NCBI GenBank assembly: GCA_016650135.1
Contig: JAENWH010000003.1
Span: forward strand, 1 to 23,013
Reading direction: 5' to 3'
Source of the DNA: Peptostreptococcaceae bacterium
Lineage (GTDB): Bacteria > Bacillota_A > Clostridia > Peptostreptococcales > Anaerovoracaceae
DNA length: 23,013 bases
Made by a program: the position numbers and the translations under genes. Position 1 is the first letter of the stretch; each line of letters begins with the position of its first letter. The notes beneath the pieces were generated by a model. It was given only the letters and a program-made list of their open reading frames with translations. It searched no databases and was not told where the DNA came from. Shown one piece after another: positions 14,473 through 23,013 of this stretch.

Positions 14473-17400
14473 TTAGAAAACAATATTAATACCAGCGGTT
14501 AAGGTAGTTGGACGTGGATACATGTAGAAGTCCATACCAGGGGTTAATGCGTCCATATTACCTGCGTCACTACCTTCAGGGTCATAACCAGTATATTTGG
14601 TTAATAAAAAGAAGTTCTTTGCATTTACGTAAACTCTTACCTTTTCAAGCCTTAAATTATCAACCAAAGATTTAGGAAGTGTATACCCGAAGCTTGCGCC
14701 TTCACCCCTGATGAAAGATGCATCTTGAATCCAGTGCGTATCAGGATAGGTTTGGTAATATGCACCACCCAATCCAGGACGCACCTGGGCTTGCATAGTA
14801 TTCTGGTGATCGGGACGCCAAGCATCGAGAATTGTGTTCTTCCCATTTGAAACTAACTGACGATCTTCTCCAGAGTGATCATTTCTGTTCTCCTTACTTA
14901 ACCCAATTACCATCCGAAGATCTATGTTAAAGTCAAAGTTTTTATATATCATATTGTTTGTAATAGACATTTCCCATTTTGGAAATGCATTGCCTATAAC
15001 GCCACCATCCGACATAAAATTGATTGTACCATCATTATCTTTGTCCTCATACTTTACATCACCTGGCACTAATCCATAACGGGCAGCTAAAGAGACTTCC
15101 TCCGTGCTATAAGTACCAAGACGGTTAAGTCCCCAGTAAGAGCCAACAGGTTGTCCAACCCTTAATACTGTGTTGGCTCCACCAACCCACCCGTTACGGA
15201 AAATATCTGCTCCAGTCAGACCAAGTTGAGTGATTGTGTTCTTGTTTGAACTGTAGGCCACATCGGTGTACCAGTTGAAATCTTTAGATTTAACATTATG
15301 GGAGGAAAGTGACAGTTCAAATCCCTTGTTCTCAATGGAACCGTAGTTTTTCTTAACGCTACCTGTTGTTGTAGATAATGGCAATGGTACATCAAGAAGC
15401 ATGTCGGAAGTTAACTTATTGTAGTAGTCAATAACTATCGAAATGCGGTTCTTAAACAAACCGAGATCAAGACCTCCATCATACTGAGTAGTCTTTTCCC
15501 ACCTAAGATCAGAGTTACCTTCTGTACTCTGGAAAAGTCCTGATACCCCAGCATCACCAAATACAATATTAGAAGTTGAACCTAGAAATGATTGGGTTAC
15601 ATAAGAGCCAATTTCCTGGTTGCCTGTTTGACCGTAACTCATGCGTAACTTAAGATTGGATATAACATCAATTTTTTTCACAAAATCTTCCTCCGAGAGT
15701 CTCCATGCCACAGATCCTGATGGGAACAATCCGTATTTAGAATTCACCCCGAATTTTGATGAACCATCCGCACGACCTGTAACTGTAAGAAGGTATTTAT
15801 TTTTATAGCTGTAGTTGGCACGGGCAAAGTAAGAGTTGAGTGAATTAAAACCATCACCACTGGATATAGATGGACGAGGCGATGTTCCCATGCCTATATT
15901 GTGGTATTTGTAGAAGTCATCGAAGAAGTGATCATTAGCCATTGCGGTGTTTTCCCATTCATGTTTTGACCAGGAAAAACCTAACAAACCAGTAATATCA
16001 TGAGGACCAATTTTTTTCGTATAATTGAAATAATTCTCGTTTTGCCAATATCTAGTTAGAGTACTATTGATCCAAGCCTGACCTATATTTGGTGCTTCAG
16101 CTTTTCCTAGATATCTATTCATCTTGTAATAATAGTTATCAATTCCTAAACTGGATTTAAAGCTCAAGTCTTCAGTTATTTTGAAATTAAGGGTAAGATT
16201 CCCTGTAACCTGATCCCGGTTATTAAACAGTTCAGAATTAGTAATTGCACTAATTGGATTATTTAGATTTGTTTCACCACAAGGAAAGTCTTTACTGCTA
16301 CTAAATTCTCCTGCCCTTGATCCATAAATGGAAGGATTATCAGGATATTTAATCGGCATCATTGGATATGCCTCTACCACAGATCGCAAATTATCTTGAA
16401 CTTCTTGACTACTTTCCTTACTCGTTAGGAAGTTGATATTGGCACTTATATCAAACCATTTAAAGACTTTTATGTCTGAGTTAAGTTTAGCGCTATGACG
16501 TTTGAAGTAAGACCTCTCCAACAAACCCTGGTTATCAGAAGTACCCAAAAACAAACCGAATTTAGCATTCTCATTACCACCACGGACACTGATCTGATGA
16601 TTCACGGCACTAGAATTACGCATAGCCGCATTCTCCCAGATGGTTGAAGATCTTGGTGCATAATAACTACCATCTTTACCTATTAAATCCAATAAATAAT
16701 CACCTTGATTAACTTTTTTGAACATCCATGGCATTTCGGAATATGAAATTCCTGTTGCGGATGGGCCGCGGAAATCTTTGCTATGATCAGGGTTAGTTGA
16801 ATATTTGTCAATATTTGCCCATGCTTGTTCGTAAACATACATAAATTGATCCCCAGTCAATGCGTAATTATGTCTTGAAATCACGCCCAGTGACGTATAT
16901 CCATTATATTCAACCCTCGTTTTACCTACAATACCACGTTTGGTTGTTATGATGATAACACCATTTGATCCTCGTGCTCCGTAAATAGCTGTTGCGGATG
17001 CATCTTTTAAAACATCTATGGATTTTATTTCGTTTGGGTTTAAGGTCGTCATTGCGCCAGATAAACCAATAATTCCATCAACTACAAATAGAGGTTCATT
17101 GCTAGAGTTGATAGAATTAGTACCACGAATACGAATCATTGGAGCTCCACCAGGAGCCCCAGAGCGTTCGATTACTTTAACACCGGAAATTTTACCACCT
17201 ATTGCCTGAGCAACGTTAAAAGCAGGATTATCTAACAATTTGTCTGAATTTAGGCTAGAAACAGATCCGGTAATGTCGCTTTTTTTCATAGTACCATATC
17301 CAATAGCTACAACTTCACCAATACCAATGGTTTCTTCAGCAAGTATCACATTAATTGTTGTGTTATTTCCTACAACAACTTCCTGCGTTTTCATCCCTAC

Positions 17401-17946
17401 AAATAAAAACTGCAAAGTACTATTTGCCGGAATATTGGATAACGAATATTTTCCGTTTGTATCGGTGACAGAACCATTTGTTGTGCCTTTAACAACTACT
17501 GAAACGCCGGGTAGCGTGGATCCAGAGGAGTCGGTAACTTTACCTGTAACTGATTTTTTCTGCTGATTCATTTGAACCGAACTGTTTGCCAAAATTATAT
17601 GGCGGTCCTGAATCTCAAAAACAACATCCGTCCCAGTAAACAGCCAAGTAAGGAACTCTGTAATCTTTTGATTGGTACAGGATACATTTACTTTACGATT
17701 TACGTCAACAACATTGCGGTTATAAATAAAATAGAGATCGCTCTGTTCTTCTATTTTCATCAATACATCTTCAACCTTTGCATCCTTAAGGTTTAATGTC
17801 AATCGTTGAGAAAACGCATCATTCGCTATAGATTGCGCAAAACCCAATAACAAGCAAAGAAAAGTTAGTTCCATCTTCAATAAGTTTTTTTTCAGAAAGG
17901 ACATATATAATATTCCTCCTGAATCATAAACAAAATTTTTTTTCAT
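14473..17946 (-). CDS. susC: SusC/RagA-family TonB-dependent transporter with STN domain
   Basis: Outer-membrane TonB-dependent importer of 1157 residues. Visible in order: a signal sequence (about 15-45, possibly starting at the second Met, MSFLKKN), an STN domain (about 48-125, LNLKDAKVEDVLMKIEEQSD), a carboxypeptidase-regulatory-like domain (about 132-205, VTGKVTDSSGSTLPGVSVVV), a plug (about 215-330, with RIRGTNSIN and EPLFVVDG), then the barrel with a C-terminal aromatic strand ending NIVF. The STN domain is the part that contacts FecR-type anti-sigma factors, so this protein is probably both transporter and sensor. The ECF sigma and fecR genes are directly upstream and susD directly downstream. 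Confidence 0.93.
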   Translation of the reverse strand: MKKNFVYDSGGILYMSFLKKNLLKMELTFLCLLLGFAQSIANDAFSQRLTLNLKDAKVEDVLMKIEEQSDLYFIYNRNVVDVNRKVNVSCTNQKITEFLTWLFTGTDVVFEIQDRHIILANSSVQMNQQKKSVTGKVTDSSGSTLPGVSVVVKGTTNGSVTDTNGKYSLSNIPANSTLQFLFVGMKTQEVVVGNNTTINVILAEETIGIGEVVAIGYGTMKKSDITGSVSSLNSDKLLDNPAFNVAQAIGGKISGVKVIERSGAPGGAPMIRIRGTNSINSSNEPLFVVDGIIGLSGAMTTLNPNEIKSIDVLKDASATAIYGARGSNGVIIITTKRGIVGKTRVEYNGYTSLGVISRHNYALTGDQFMYVYEQAWANIDKYSTNPDHSKDFRGPSATGISYSEMPWMFKKVNQGDYLLDLIGKDGSYYAPRSSTIWENAAMRNSSAVNHQISVRGGNENAKFGLFLGTSDNQGLLERSYFKRHSAKLNSDIKVFKWFDISANINFLTSKESSQEVQDNLRSVVEAYPMMPIKYPDNPSIYGSRAGEFSSSKDFPCGETNLNNPISAITNSELFNNRDQVTGNLTLNFKITEDLSFKSSLGIDNYYYKMNRYLGKAEAPNIGQAWINSTLTRYWQNENYFNYTKKIGPHDITGLLGFSWSKHEWENTAMANDHFFDDFYKYHNIGMGTSPRPSISSGDGFNSLNSYFARANYSYKNKYLLTVTGRADGSSKFGVNSKYGLFPSGSVAWRLSEEDFVKKIDVISNLKLRMSYGQTGNQEIGSYVTQSFLGSTSNIVFGDAGVSGLFQSTEGNSDLRWEKTTQYDGGLDLGLFKNRISIVIDYYNKLTSDMLLDVPLPLSTTTGSVKKNYGSIENKGFELSLSSHNVKSKDFNWYTDVAYSSNKNTITQLGLTGADIFRNGWVGGANTVLRVGQPVGSYWGLNRLGTYSTEEVSLAARYGLVPGDVKYEDKDNDGTINFMSDGGVIGNAFPKWEMSITNNMIYKNFDFNIDLRMVIGLSKENRNDHSGEDRQLVSNGKNTILDAWRPDHQNTMQAQVRPGLGGAYYQTYPDTHWIQDASFIRGEGASFGYTLPKSLVDNLRLEKVRVYVNAKNFFLLTKYTGYDPEGSDAGNMDALTPGMDFYMYPRPTTLTAGINIVF

Positions 17947-17995
17947 ACTTTTGAGTTAATTAATTAGTTGTTACAGATTGATTAATTTTACTGAT

Positions 17996-18024
17996 GCAAG
18001 GGGGAGGTCCTAACTTCTCCTTGC
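17996..18024. terminator. Hairpin between fecR and susC, T-run only on the plus strand
   Basis: GCAAGG(GGG)AG pairs with CTCCTTGC, an 8-bp stem with a three-base bulge. A run of eight T follows on the plus strand (18026-18033). Genes here run on the minus strand, where the hairpin is preceded by A8 and followed by ATCAGTAAAATT. It is therefore a poor terminator for fecR transcripts, but it could block antisense transcription or act as a leader structure before susC. Confidence 0.35.
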
Positions 18025-18063
18025 ATTTTTTTTCTGTGCTTTTTGTTACATAGGCAATATGTT

Positions 18064-19146
18064 TTAATCCTTTTTCTTTTCTATATAGATTTTACCCTTT
18101 GCAAAAGTTCCATTAGGTAATTTTTGTGGAGATCCGTAATAAAACCTAAAAGGCGTACTTAATGACAATAATCTTAAAATTTCGTTGATATTTTCATCAA
18201 TGAATGTAGCATCCATGGGTATCGATGCCAGAGTTTGATCCTTCAAATCTATATCGAGATTGAACTTGCGCGACAACTGTTTTAACACTGTTGCGAAAGT
18301 GTTGTTTTTAAATATCAGGATTCCGTCTTTCCAGGCTGTATATAAGAATGTATCCTCATTTTGGAGAATTAATTTTCTGGATTCATCAAAATACGTTACA
18401 GTTTGCCCCGGTTCAATGACAAATTCATTCTTCCCTCTAAACTTCACCGATGGGGAGGACAATGAAATACTCCCCTCCACCAATGTCACTTTCACAAATT
18501 TTTCTGAAGGAAACGCATTTACGTTAAATGAAGTCCCGTACACTTTGATGTTAACGTTGCCAGCCGAAACGACCATCGGCGTCTTTTTATTTTTGACAAC
18601 TTCAAAATAGGCTTCCCCGGTCAACGACACATTCCTTGCATTGCCATTAAAATAGTTGGGGTAAGAAATGGAACTACCGGCGTTTAAACAAACTTTGCTC
18701 CCATCCGGTAAAGCAAGTCTTGTAAATGTCCCCGCCTGGGAACTGACTGTAACCAGTTGTGGAGCTACTTCGAGAGCCTGATCGATTTTGAAGAATTGAA
18801 TGTAAGCAGTATATAAGATGATGGGAACAATTAATATGGCCGCGATCCTGGAAAATTGCTCATACAATCTTCTAACAGGATTATTTTTAAAAGGGGCATT
18901 TTTTCTTTCTGCCAGTTTCCAGATCGTTTCATCCAGGGCTTCTTCAATGATCGTTTGGGGATGATCAAACGAATGAAAATCCAGTCCAAACCACAATTGC
19001 TGCAAGATTTCAACATCTTTTGCTGTAAGTTCATATTCCCCGTATACTTCAGCCTTTTTTTCCTCGCTAAAGCCAGCCCATTCCGAAAGTACCTTTTGGA
19101 AGTTTTTGTCAGTTATCAGAATTGAAATTTCTTCGGTTCGTTGCAT
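18064..19146 (-). CDS. FecR-family anti-sigma factor
   Basis: Inner-membrane anti-sigma factor of 360 residues that should hold the neighbouring ECF sigma factor until SusC signals substrate. The N-terminal cytoplasmic part (1-97) is followed by one transmembrane segment (about 98-117, IAAILIVPIILYTAYIQFF). The periplasmic FecR domain (about 134-230) shows LPDGSKVCLNAGS, GEAYFEV and YGTSFNV. A C-terminal domain of the DUF4974 type (about 285-355, FKNNTFATVLKQLSRKFNLD) resembles STN folds and is the likely contact for the SusC STN domain. It starts 59 bases after the sigma factor stop, so the two are probably co-transcribed. Confidence 0.92.
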   Translation of the reverse strand: MQRTEEISILITDKNFQKVLSEWAGFSEEKKAEVYGEYELTAKDVEILQQLWFGLDFHSFDHPQTIIEEALDETIWKLAERKNAPFKNNPVRRLYEQFSRIAAILIVPIILYTAYIQFFKIDQALEVAPQLVTVSSQAGTFTRLALPDGSKVCLNAGSSISYPNYFNGNARNVSLTGEAYFEVVKNKKTPMVVSAGNVNIKVYGTSFNVNAFPSEKFVKVTLVEGSISLSSPSVKFRGKNEFVIEPGQTVTYFDESRKLILQNEDTFLYTAWKDGILIFKNNTFATVLKQLSRKFNLDIDLKDQTLASIPMDATFIDENINEILRLLSLSTPFRFYYGSPQKLPNGTFAKGKIYIEKKKD

Positions 19147-19205
19147 AGCAGATAAAATAAATGATTTACCACTATAGAAAGAAAAGTTAGATAAACATCA
19201 TCAAA

Positions 19206-19835
19206 TTATTCCATCTTTTTTACTGAAACGGATGAAAAAAGTAAAAAAAACATATTTTTCATTGAATTTAAGGACTTTTCGCCAATCGATTCTCTCAAGT
19301 GGATTAAGGTACGGTACATAAGGTTGCGTGTAGCCGGGATGCTTATTTCCAAAATCTGAGCAATTTCAGTATAGGATAATTCATGGTAAAAAAACAACAT
19401 GATCAGTTCGCACTGTTTCTTCGTCAATGAATTGATGGCCGTTAACAAGGTCTGGCGGATTTCATCTGAAATTTCTTCATGCTTTTCAAACTCGTTTACA
19501 TCAAAAAAAAATGAGTAGTTTTCAGCCTGTTCAATCTCAATATTATGCTTACCCTTATTTTTTTTCTTTTGAACAAGGATCATCCTCCTTACTGAAACGA
19601 TCAGGTAGGGTTTTACATTTTCCACATCCGCTAAACTTCCACGTGTTTCCCAAACACGTATAAAAACCTCCTGGATACATTCTTTTACAAAATCCGAATC
19701 AGGAAAAATTTTAATGCCATAATAATACAACCCGGAGTAATATTTCCTGAAAAGTTGGTTAAAACAGCGTTTGTTTCCTGCTTTGAACTCTTGCCACAAA
19801 ACCTTGTCATCAGCATGTTTACATAATTTTACCAT
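19206..19835 (-). CDS. ECF (sigma-70 family) sigma factor
   Basis: Extracytoplasmic-function sigma factor of about 209 residues. Region 2 spans about 24-90 (FNQLFRKYYSGLYYYGIKIF, VKECIQEVFIRVWETRG). Region 4 spans about 127-182 (LTKKQCELIMLFFYHELSYT with EIAQILEISIPATRNLMYRT). ATG at 19835 is preferred over an adjacent upstream TTG at 19838. The C-terminus ends in a Phe/Leu/Ser-rich stretch (MFFLLFSSVSV), longer than in many ECF factors. With FecR and the STN-bearing SusC it forms the usual trans-envelope relay of Bacteroidota PULs and should drive transcription of susC onward. Confidence 0.92.
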   Translation of the reverse strand: MVKLCKHADDKVLWQEFKAGNKRCFNQLFRKYYSGLYYYGIKIFPDSDFVKECIQEVFIRVWETRGSLADVENVKPYLIVSVRRMILVQKKKNKGKHNIEIEQAENYSFFFDVNEFEKHEEISDEIRQTLLTAINSLTKKQCELIMLFFYHELSYTEIAQILEISIPATRNLMYRTLIHLRESIGEKSLNSMKNMFFLLFSSVSVKKME

Positions 19836-19892
19836 CAAGATAAATTGAAATATGAGGAAATAAATTGTTTTGTGTCATTCAAATTTTATTTC

Positions 19893-19907
19893 TTGTTTTG
19901 AAAACAA
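19893..19907. promoter_or_regulatory. Perfect 7+1+7 palindrome upstream of the sigma factor
   Basis: TTGTTTT-G-AAAACAA is centred 65 bases upstream of the sigma factor ATG. An 11-base direct repeat, ATCAAGATAAA, occurs at 19834-19844 and 19911-19921, flanking it on both sides. The arrangement could be an operator or promoter region, but the low complexity means chance is possible. No perfect TAnnTTTG box was found in this gap. Confidence 0.25.
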
Positions 19908-19967
19908 TATATCAAGATAAAATTATTAACAAGACAAGTATTTTAACTAATTTTATCATTTAAATGA

Positions 19968-21176
19968 TTATAATTTCTTTAAAACTCCCTTCTCCCTGTA
20001 TAATCTTGAAAGTTCCACAATAACATCAGAATCAAGCAACTTGTCGTAATGCAGTAATTTTGTAAATGTTGATTCAACGTCTTTATCAAGTGAGTTCAGA
20101 AATGATAGATCCGATGAAGAACAATTTCCTGTTTCATCTTTTGCATTGAAGTATAACCCATAAGACATTGCCTCAAGAATCAAATCATACGGTTTCCCTG
20201 AATTAATAGCTAAATGTATTGCTCCCATAAAGCGATCGTCTGGACCAAGTTTCCTGATCAGATCCTGACCTACTCGAAAGATTGTATCCTGCAATGATTT
20301 ATTCCTGAAGCGAAAAATAAGATCATCTATATGATTTTCAAGGTCAGAAATTGTAAAATCTTCAGGATAGATGGCTTTCAAAATATATGCTGATTGAAGC
20401 ATAACCGATCTAGTAAATAGCAAAACCTCTTTATCTTCCAGTATTTCATACATATACACTGCATTAGGGTGCTTTCTATATCCGTAATAAGCAGCAGTTG
20501 CATGTCCAAGATTATGAATGAAAGCTTTACGGTCAACCCACGCTTTGATGTGATCTTTTGGAGCCAACCCAACTATATCCGGAATGGACGATTTGAAACC
20601 TTCCCGGTCAACAATTAACGTATTATAAGCTTCGGTAAATACTACCAATGGATCTTTTTTCAATTCAGCCAATGGAACAATCGGAACCATTTTGCCTATG
20701 CTCGTTTCAACAAGACCCACCATGGCTTTCATAGGAAAACCAGAAGGAAGATTCTCCTTAAGATATTTACTTACAAAATTAGCTGCCGACCTCATATTTT
20801 CAGCAAGGATGATGTCAAGAGGTTTGCCGGGATACTTATTATTACGAGCAATCAAGCCGTCTGCAATAACTGGAATAATGATTTTCAAAACATTTTTACC
20901 AACCGAAACGGCCATTATTCCGGCATTTGAAACAGCTTCAACAACTTTCTCCTTATCCAAAGAAGAAATTGCTTGCACATTTGGAACAACGATCTCCTTT
21001 TCTATCTCACCCTTAATAACAACACGATAACTTCCTTGCTGGTTTAAACCGTCAATAATGTTCTTATCAACATCGATAAAAACAACAGTATAACCGTTAC
21101 ACCCAAAAAGTTGACCGATAAAAGAACGACCAATTTTCCCAGCACCAAAGATTACTATTTGCTTTTGATTAACCAT
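19968..21176 (-). CDS. mtlD: Mannitol-1-phosphate 5-dehydrogenase-like polyol-phosphate dehydrogenase
   Basis: Predicted cytoplasmic NAD-dependent interconversion of fructose 6-phosphate and mannitol 1-phosphate; another sugar-phosphate/polyol-phosphate pair is possible. About 402 residues from ATG 21176 (410 from 21200); MtlD proteins are about 380. The Rossmann motif IVIFGAGKIGRSFIGQLF lies at the start, LDIILAENM matches the family NIIACENM segment, and the catalytic region AFIHNLGHATAAYYGY matches the MtlD Lys/Asn/His region. The later GPDDRFMGAIHLAI matches the conserved LSAGDRL-type segment. The ATG at 21176 overlaps the kinase stop codon (21169-21171), implying translational coupling. 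It is the last gene of the isomerase-kinase-dehydrogenase module and ends 130 bases before the sigma factor ATG. Confidence 0.78.
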   Translation of the reverse strand: MVNQKQIVIFGAGKIGRSFIGQLFGCNGYTVVFIDVDKNIIDGLNQQGSYRVVIKGEIEKEIVVPNVQAISSLDKEKVVEAVSNAGIMAVSVGKNVLKIIIPVIADGLIARNNKYPGKPLDIILAENMRSAANFVSKYLKENLPSGFPMKAMVGLVETSIGKMVPIVPLAELKKDPLVVFTEAYNTLIVDREGFKSSIPDIVGLAPKDHIKAWVDRKAFIHNLGHATAAYYGYRKHPNAVYMYEILEDKEVLLFTRSVMLQSAYILKAIYPEDFTISDLENHIDDLIFRFRNKSLQDTIFRVGQDLIRKLGPDDRFMGAIHLAINSGKPYDLILEAMSYGLYFNAKDETGNCSSSDLSFLNSLDKDVESTFTKLLHYDKLLDSDVIVELSRLYREKGVLKKL

Positions 21177-22356
21177 TAATTTGCTTTTTATATAGTTCAT
21201 AATACGGAAGAATCAGTGCTAGTTTTTCTCCGGTATTTGTCTCGAAATACGTTCCTCCCATATAGAAACAGGTATATCCACCCGATACAACACCCCACAT
21301 ACAAACTTCAGTCAAATCAAGTTTCCCAGTGGCTGTTTGAAGTTGAGACACCAGCGAAGCAATGACTCCTCCCACAAAGTTATCACCGCAACCAGTGGTA
21401 TCGCCCATGTGCCCCTTTGCCAATTCGCTTGAAACAGCCGCTGATATTGGCATTTCCGAATCGTTCAACTCGCAAAATAACTTTCCGGAAGAGAATGTCC
21501 GGATATTTTTTGACCCATTGGTAACAATCATGGCACCCGTTCCCTGTTTCCTGAAAAATTGCATGGCTTCATCCATCGTTTTTGTCCCGCTCAAACGGAG
21601 GGATTCTTCATAATCGGTAATCAAAAGATCAATGCTCCGGTAACTGTTGTCGCTTTTGCCCAAAGGCCATTTGTGTGTTGGATTTGCTTTTTCATTTCTG
21701 AAATCATAAACGGTATTGACAACCGTAATACAACCTTTTGATTTTGCTTTTTCAAGCAGTTCTTCCAGGTTATCATGAATGGTTGGGACAAGGGCTGTTC
21801 CTCCAAATACAACCACGTCCGAATCAAAAAAATTGTCGTCCAAATTTTCAGGAGAATAATTCCATGCAGCACCAATTGAGTTGATAAAAATTCGTTCACC
21901 ATGCCCTTGATCATATGAAGGATCTGACAATACAACAGTTGAAGGAGTATCTTTACCGGATAATTTATACTTATCAATAAGTACAGGTGTTTTCATTAAA
22001 GATGAAAGTAAGAAATCACCATCTGCATCTTTTCCGCCGTATCCATAAAACCGGAATTTACACTCTGAATTTTTCAGCATCTGAGCTGCATGAATCAATG
22101 CTACAATGCAAGGGCCCCCGATATTTATTTTATCGGGTTTCCCCCCGTTTGTAATCTGCTTTAAAATTGGCTGAAAATTCTGCTTTGCGAATTGCTCGAA
22201 TTCTTCTTTAAAAACAAGACGACCAGGGGTTAATCCCCCATCACCACTTTTTTTTGAAAGGTAGTTTGAAAAGAGAGCCGATGTAAATGATATATTACTG
22301 TAAAGGCGATCGACCAAACAGCAGCCTACTCCTGAGACCAAAATCTTTTTTGTCAT
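21169..22356 (-). CDS. PfkB-family sugar kinase (probable fructokinase)
   Basis: ATP-dependent carbohydrate kinase of the PfkB/ribokinase family, 395 residues. Visible features are an N-terminal VSGVGCCLVDRL strand, the substrate-binding NIGGPCIVALIHAAQML (78-94), YGYGGKDADGDFL (104-116), LLITDYEE (244-251), and the PfkB signature MGDTTGCGDNFVGG with catalytic base D325. It is longer than the usual 300-340 residues because of an insert at about 20-75, before the NIGG motif. In context with a mannose/lyxose isomerase and an MtlD-like enzyme, fructose (to fructose 6-phosphate) is the best substrate guess and xylulose is the alternative. It starts 44 bases after the isomerase stop and overlaps the dehydrogenase start. 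Confidence 0.8.
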   Translation of the reverse strand: MTKKILVSGVGCCLVDRLYSNISFTSALFSNYLSKKSGDGGLTPGRLVFKEEFEQFAKQNFQPILKQITNGGKPDKINIGGPCIVALIHAAQMLKNSECKFRFYGYGGKDADGDFLLSSLMKTPVLIDKYKLSGKDTPSTVVLSDPSYDQGHGERIFINSIGAAWNYSPENLDDNFFDSDVVVFGGTALVPTIHDNLEELLEKAKSKGCITVVNTVYDFRNEKANPTHKWPLGKSDNSYRSIDLLITDYEESLRLSGTKTMDEAMQFFRKQGTGAMIVTNGSKNIRTFSSGKLFCELNDSEMPISAAVSSELAKGHMGDTTGCGDNFVGGVIASLVSQLQTATGKLDLTEVCMWGVVSGGYTCFYMGGTYFETNTGEKLALILPYYELYKKQING

Positions 22357-22400
22357 AGTAAACGAATTTTTCTATATCCTAATTTAATAGATTTTGTTTG

Positions 22401-23013
22401 TTAAACGAATTTGCTGTAATCAGAAACCAGTAAATGCAATGGTTCTTCGTCTTCTTCAATATCCGGAAATCTCCCGATTGATTCATAAAAACAATTGTCA
22501 GCAGAATCATCATTTACCATGCTGACTTCACCAACCAACACCTGCCCTTTCCCAGCTTCTCCGTAAAAACGATGATACATTCCCTGTTCCAGACAAATGC
22601 TTTCACCCGGAGTCAGAACAACTTTTCCGCCAGCCTCAACGGTTCCTTTTACCCCATCTTTTTTGAAGTTCACCGATGTGGTATCAAATTTATTATCGGG
22701 TGTAGTATTATACAGATCAATAACCAGGTTTCCCCCACCGCGATTAATGATATCTTCCATCTTAGACCAATGATAGTGCATCGGTGTCTCCTGATTTTCG
22801 GCAACAATCATTATCTTTTCGGCATAAGGTTTTTTGTCTACATTGAATTTCCCGTTCCGAAGGGTAAATAAAAACAAACCTCTATGGTAAAAATCACCTG
22901 AACCAAAATCAGTGATGTCCCAACCCAGCATATTTTCAATAATTTCCCGGGCATTTTCCTTATTTGCTTTCCAATCGGCCACGCTCCAATTTGACCACGG
23001 TGGCAACCTGAAT
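22401..23013 (-). CDS. D-lyxose/D-mannose ketol-isomerase (cupin), 5' end outside window
   Basis: Cupin-fold, Mn-dependent isomerase of the D-lyxose isomerase family (EC 5.3.1.15), known to interconvert lyxose/xylulose and mannose/fructose. About 204 residues are visible. The frame stays open to the window edge (FRLPPWSNW), so the family's N-terminal residues, probably about 25, lie outside; the family is about 225-230 long. Metal ligands are visible in TPMHYHWSKMEDIINRGGG (two His and one Glu) and in GMYHRFYGE (the fourth ligand, His). It is the first visible gene of the sugar module and precedes the kinase by 44 bases. Confidence 0.85.
   Translation of the reverse strand, partial: FRLPPWSNWSVADWKANKENAREIIENMLGWDITDFGSGDFYHRGLFLFTLRNGKFNVDKKPYAEKIMIVAENQETPMHYHWSKMEDIINRGGGNLVIDLYNTTPDNKFDTTSVNFKKDGVKGTVEAGGKVVLTPGESICLEQGMYHRFYGEAGKGQVLVGEVSMVNDDSADNCFYESIGRFPDIEEDEEPLHLLVSDYSKFV

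Noticed and set aside
1..23013. CRISPR arrays, tRNA or rRNA genes, phage modules
   Set aside because: I saw no regularly spaced repeats, cloverleaf sequences, ribosomal RNA motifs or phage structural genes on either strand.

Overview
The window is AT-rich DNA from a member of the Bacteroidota, probably an environmental or marine Bacteroidia. The evidence is a SusC/SusD pair, an ECF sigma factor/FecR pair with an STN-bearing SusC, the Bacteroidota -7 box TATCTTTG at two places, and the lack of strong Shine-Dalgarno sites. Apart from transposase remnants at the far left, every gene lies on the minus strand, so the functional order runs from the right end to the left. I could run no database search; family names come from reading motifs.

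Right end, 23013-19968: a three-gene cytoplasmic sugar module. It encodes a D-lyxose/D-mannose isomerase (cut by the window edge), a PfkB sugar kinase and a mannitol-1-phosphate dehydrogenase-like enzyme. The kinase and dehydrogenase genes overlap, which suggests one transcript.

Middle, 19835-11571: the control and uptake part of a polysaccharide utilisation locus (PUL). It comprises an ECF sigma factor, a FecR anti-sigma factor, a SusC transporter with an N-terminal STN signalling domain, a SusD lipoprotein, and an unrecognised lipoprotein in the SusE/F position. A strong intrinsic terminator (11530-11557) follows this block, just before the first enzyme gene.

Left-middle, 11507-930: secreted enzymes. 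They are a compact GH2 beta-mannosidase-like protein, a 727-741 residue secreted protein of unknown family, a GH42 beta-galactosidase-like protein with an intact Cys cluster, and a full-length GH2 beta-mannosidase. An IS1595-type transposase remnant lies between the unknown gene and GH42. Its terminal inverted repeat (6022-6049) has a 25/28 partner at 9343-9370, so the pair brackets the unknown gene.

Left border, 1-930: pieces of three transposases. These are the start of an ISAzo13-like gene with its promoter, an IS5-type C-terminus, and a frameshifted IS4-type C-terminus.

Working model (inference): the sigma/FecR/SusC relay senses a beta-mannoside-containing, possibly galactosylated glycan. 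SusCD imports oligomers, and the periplasmic GH2 and GH42 enzymes release mannose and galactose. The cytoplasmic module would then isomerise mannose to fructose, phosphorylate it to fructose 6-phosphate, and exchange that with mannitol 1-phosphate. No endo-acting mannanase is visible, so the polymer backbone is not established.
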